This document shows positions 4,704 to 6,107 of a DNA stretch of 6,107 nucleotides, piece by piece. The notes under the pieces were generated by a model. The model was not told the origin of the DNA and searched no databases. It saw only the letters and a program-made list of their open reading frames with translations. Position 1 is the stretch's first letter, and every line of letters begins with the position of its first letter. The position numbers and the translations under genes were made by a program. The stretch is from Nitrospiraceae bacterium (lineage in GTDB: Bacteria > Nitrospirota > Thermodesulfovibrionia > Thermodesulfovibrionales > UBA1546), in assembly GCA_003535475.1 (NCBI GenBank), contig DOHC01000116.1, positions 1-6,107 on the forward strand, in the 5' to 3' direction.

Positions 4704-5877
4704 GCACTATCCTGTATATCCTGTCATCTCCCTTTGACGGATTACCCCTGCCGTCCGTGTTGTTTGTAAGGAAATAGATTAATCCATCCGGACCAACCAC
4801 AACATCCCTCAGTCTTCCGTATTTGCCGTTGTCATCATAACCTTTCACAAACCACCTTTCAATATCTGTAACTCTATAACCGCCGGATTCTTTTTTTATT
4901 CTTATTCTGATAAGGGACTGACTCCTTAGGGTTGCCACAAAGAGGTCGCCTCTGAGATGCGGCAATTTATCTCCTGCATAAAAAGTCATTCCTGAAGGAG
5001 GGGTTGTCTTTTTCCACGCAATCAGAGGGTCAATAAACGGTTTTTTATCCGCAGAGCCGATTACTTGGGGCCAGCCGTAATTTCCGCCCTTTCTGATAAC
5101 ATTGATTTCATCGTTGCCGAATTTCAGGAATTCGCCTGAAGGCCCGTGCTCTGACGAGAACAAATCTCCTGTTTCAGGATGCCAGGCAAGACCCTGCGGA
5201 TTCCTGTGGCCGTATGAATATACCGGAGACCCTTTAAACGGATTATCGGGAGGGATGCCTCCGTCCTGTGTTACCCTTAATATCTTTCCGCCAAGGGATT
5301 GAATGACCTGTGCTATCTCAGCATTGAATGTTTCCCCTGCGGCGATATATAACATGCCGTCAGGGCGGAAGGATATCCTTCCGCCGTTATGAAATTTTCC
5401 TGCCGGAATATTATCTGCTATCACTTTATCAATATCCCCTTTTTCTCCCTGATCCCTGATTCTTATGACCCGGTTAAAGATATCTCCCCCTTTTCTGTAA
5501 GTGTGCATGGCATATATAAAAGGCTGTTTGGGAAACGCGGGATGCAAGGCAAGCCCCATAAGGCCTCCTTCTCCTATATGGGCAACGTCTATGATAATGT
5601 ACGGCTTTTCCTGAAGCCTGTTGTTTTTGATAAGCCTGATCCTTCCTGGCCTTTCACTTACCAATGCCCTCCCATCAGGAAGAAATATCAGCGACCACGG
5701 TATTTCCAGATTTTCTATCCACACCTCAACCTTAATGCCCCTGCCGTCAGGAAAAAACTTATCCTTCACGTCTTGCGGTTCTTTTCCGGTTATAGGTGAA
5801 GGATACGCAGGGATAACAGAAAACAGGATTAAAATTAACAAGGATATTGTTTTTTTCATATCAATAGAATGGAACAT
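4696..5877 (-). CDS. Secreted PQQ-dependent sugar dehydrogenase (glucose/sorbosone dehydrogenase family)
   Basis: Oxidises aldose sugars outside the cytoplasm using pyrroloquinoline quinone in a six-bladed beta-propeller. An N-terminal signal peptide is visible: MKKT followed by the hydrophobic run ISLLILILFSVIPA, with no lipobox Cys. Family landmarks follow in order: IPWSLIFLPDGRALVSERPG (59-78), EGGLMGLALHPAF (103-115), the catalytic-His segment HNGGRISFRPDGMLYIAAGE (163-182), GGKILR (196-201), SYGHRNPQGLAWHPETG (221-237), EHGP (243-246), DEIN (256-259) and GGNYGWP (264-270). Length (393) is normal and the frame intact. Two starts compete. ATG 5877 has AAGGAG with good spacing. ATG 5859 gives a more typical MKK signal peptide and forms an ATGA overlap with the upstream stop. 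The gene is translationally coupled to the HAD hydrolase gene. The substrate, and whether this organism makes PQQ, cannot be read from the window; some relatives are of uncertain cofactor use. Confidence 0.92.
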   Translation of the reverse strand: MFHSIDMKKTISLLILILFSVIPAYPSPITGKEPQDVKDKFFPDGRGIKVEVWIENLEIPWSLIFLPDGRALVSERPGRIRLIKNNRLQEKPYIIIDVAHIGEGGLMGLALHPAFPKQPFIYAMHTYRKGGDIFNRVIRIRDQGEKGDIDKVIADNIPAGKFHNGGRISFRPDGMLYIAAGETFNAEIAQVIQSLGGKILRVTQDGGIPPDNPFKGSPVYSYGHRNPQGLAWHPETGDLFSSEHGPSGEFLKFGNDEINVIRKGGNYGWPQVIGSADKKPFIDPLIAWKKTTPPSGMTFYAGDKLPHLRGDLFVATLRSQSLIRIRIKKESGGYRVTDIERWFVKGYDDNGKYGRLRDVVVGPDGLIYFLTNNTDGRGNPSKGDDRIYRIVPE

Positions 5878-6107
5878 TTGTTCATCTCCTTTGCGAAATC
5901 ATCCGCATTTGTAAAGAGTATTGTATTCAAACTTTCTCCAGATGCCCTTCTGATATGTTCCGTATTGTCATCCACAAAGATCGCTTCTTCAGGTTTTAAC
6001 TCCATTGATGAACAGACATCCCTGAATACTGAAGGGTCTCTCTTGCCCTTTTTGATCTTGAAGGAATTGAAGACATAGTCAAAATAGTGATAAAAGGGCG
6101 TCTTTCC
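5856..6107 (-). CDS. HAD-superfamily hydrolase, C-terminal part (5' end beyond window)
   Basis: The last 83 residues of a haloacid-dehalogenase-type hydrolase, probably a phosphatase. Motif III appears as KKGKRDPSVF (19-28), with the conserved Lys before xxP, and motif IV as IFVDDN (43-48), the Mg-binding acidic pair. They are followed by the usual HIRRASGESLNTILF segment. The N-terminal nucleophile Asp motif lies beyond the right edge. The stop at 5856-5858 lies inside the sugar dehydrogenase gene: the two overlap by 22 bases from ATG 5877, or by ATGA from ATG 5859. The two genes are thus in one operon. Substrate unknown. Confidence 0.88.
   Translation of the reverse strand, partial: GKTPFYHYFDYVFNSFKIKKGKRDPSVFRDVCSSMELKPEEAIFVDDNTEHIRRASGESLNTILFTNADDFAKEMNKCSILLI

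Noticed and set aside
5102..5914. Plus-strand open frames over the sugar dehydrogenase and HAD genes
   Set aside because: They are antisense shadows of well-supported minus-strand genes, with no ribosome binding sites or recognisable motifs.
1..6107. CRISPR array, tRNA or rRNA genes
   Set aside because: No regularly spaced repeats, tRNA cloverleaf sequence with TTC-loop signature, or rRNA-like conserved blocks were seen in either strand.

Overview
The window (6107 bases, moderate to low GC) carries eight recognisable genes or gene remnants, one degraded insertion sequence and one small unknown gene. Nearly all of it is coded on the minus strand; only the insertion-sequence remnant and a phosphoribosyltransferase gene are on plus. 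Gene style and dense Shine-Dalgarno-led operons suggest a chromosomal stretch of a bacterium of the Nitrospirota or deltaproteobacterial kind. That is an inference from the look of the proteins, not a proven assignment.

Layout. 1-549 (minus) is a type III pantothenate kinase (coaX) cut by the left window edge. 598-1195 holds an IS remnant: the transposase has lost most of its DDE catalytic core through two internal deletions, but its end repeats remain visible. 1409-2092 (plus) is a COG1926-type phosphoribosyltransferase. A minus-strand cluster follows from 4574 down to 2102, in transcription order: a peroxiredoxin-like gene, a GNAT acetyltransferase, a DUF309 gene, a 62-residue unknown, and a thioredoxin-reductase-like flavoprotein. 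Upstream, 4696-6107 (minus) holds the C-terminal part of a HAD hydrolase whose stop overlaps the start of a secreted PQQ-type sugar dehydrogenase.

The main result is in the redox cluster. The peroxiredoxin-like gene is conventionally an open frame of only 103 codons without its active site. Read upstream through one in-frame TGA, it becomes a full 158-residue protein from an ATG with a good ribosome binding site. The TGA falls exactly where the family has its peroxidatic cysteine (GHW-U-IFC instead of GHW-C-xxC). A 17-nt hairpin begins 10 nt after the TGA, close to the geometry of the E. coli fdhF bacterial SECIS. I therefore call it a selenocysteine peroxiredoxin. A flavoprotein with a thioredoxin-reductase CxxC (CVDC) but degenerate NADPH-binding motifs lies in the same gene run and is a plausible electron donor.

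Two genes between these show damage or recoding. The GNAT gene has an in-frame TGA at codon 8 after an excellent ribosome binding site. The DUF309 gene has a frameshift near its 3' end.
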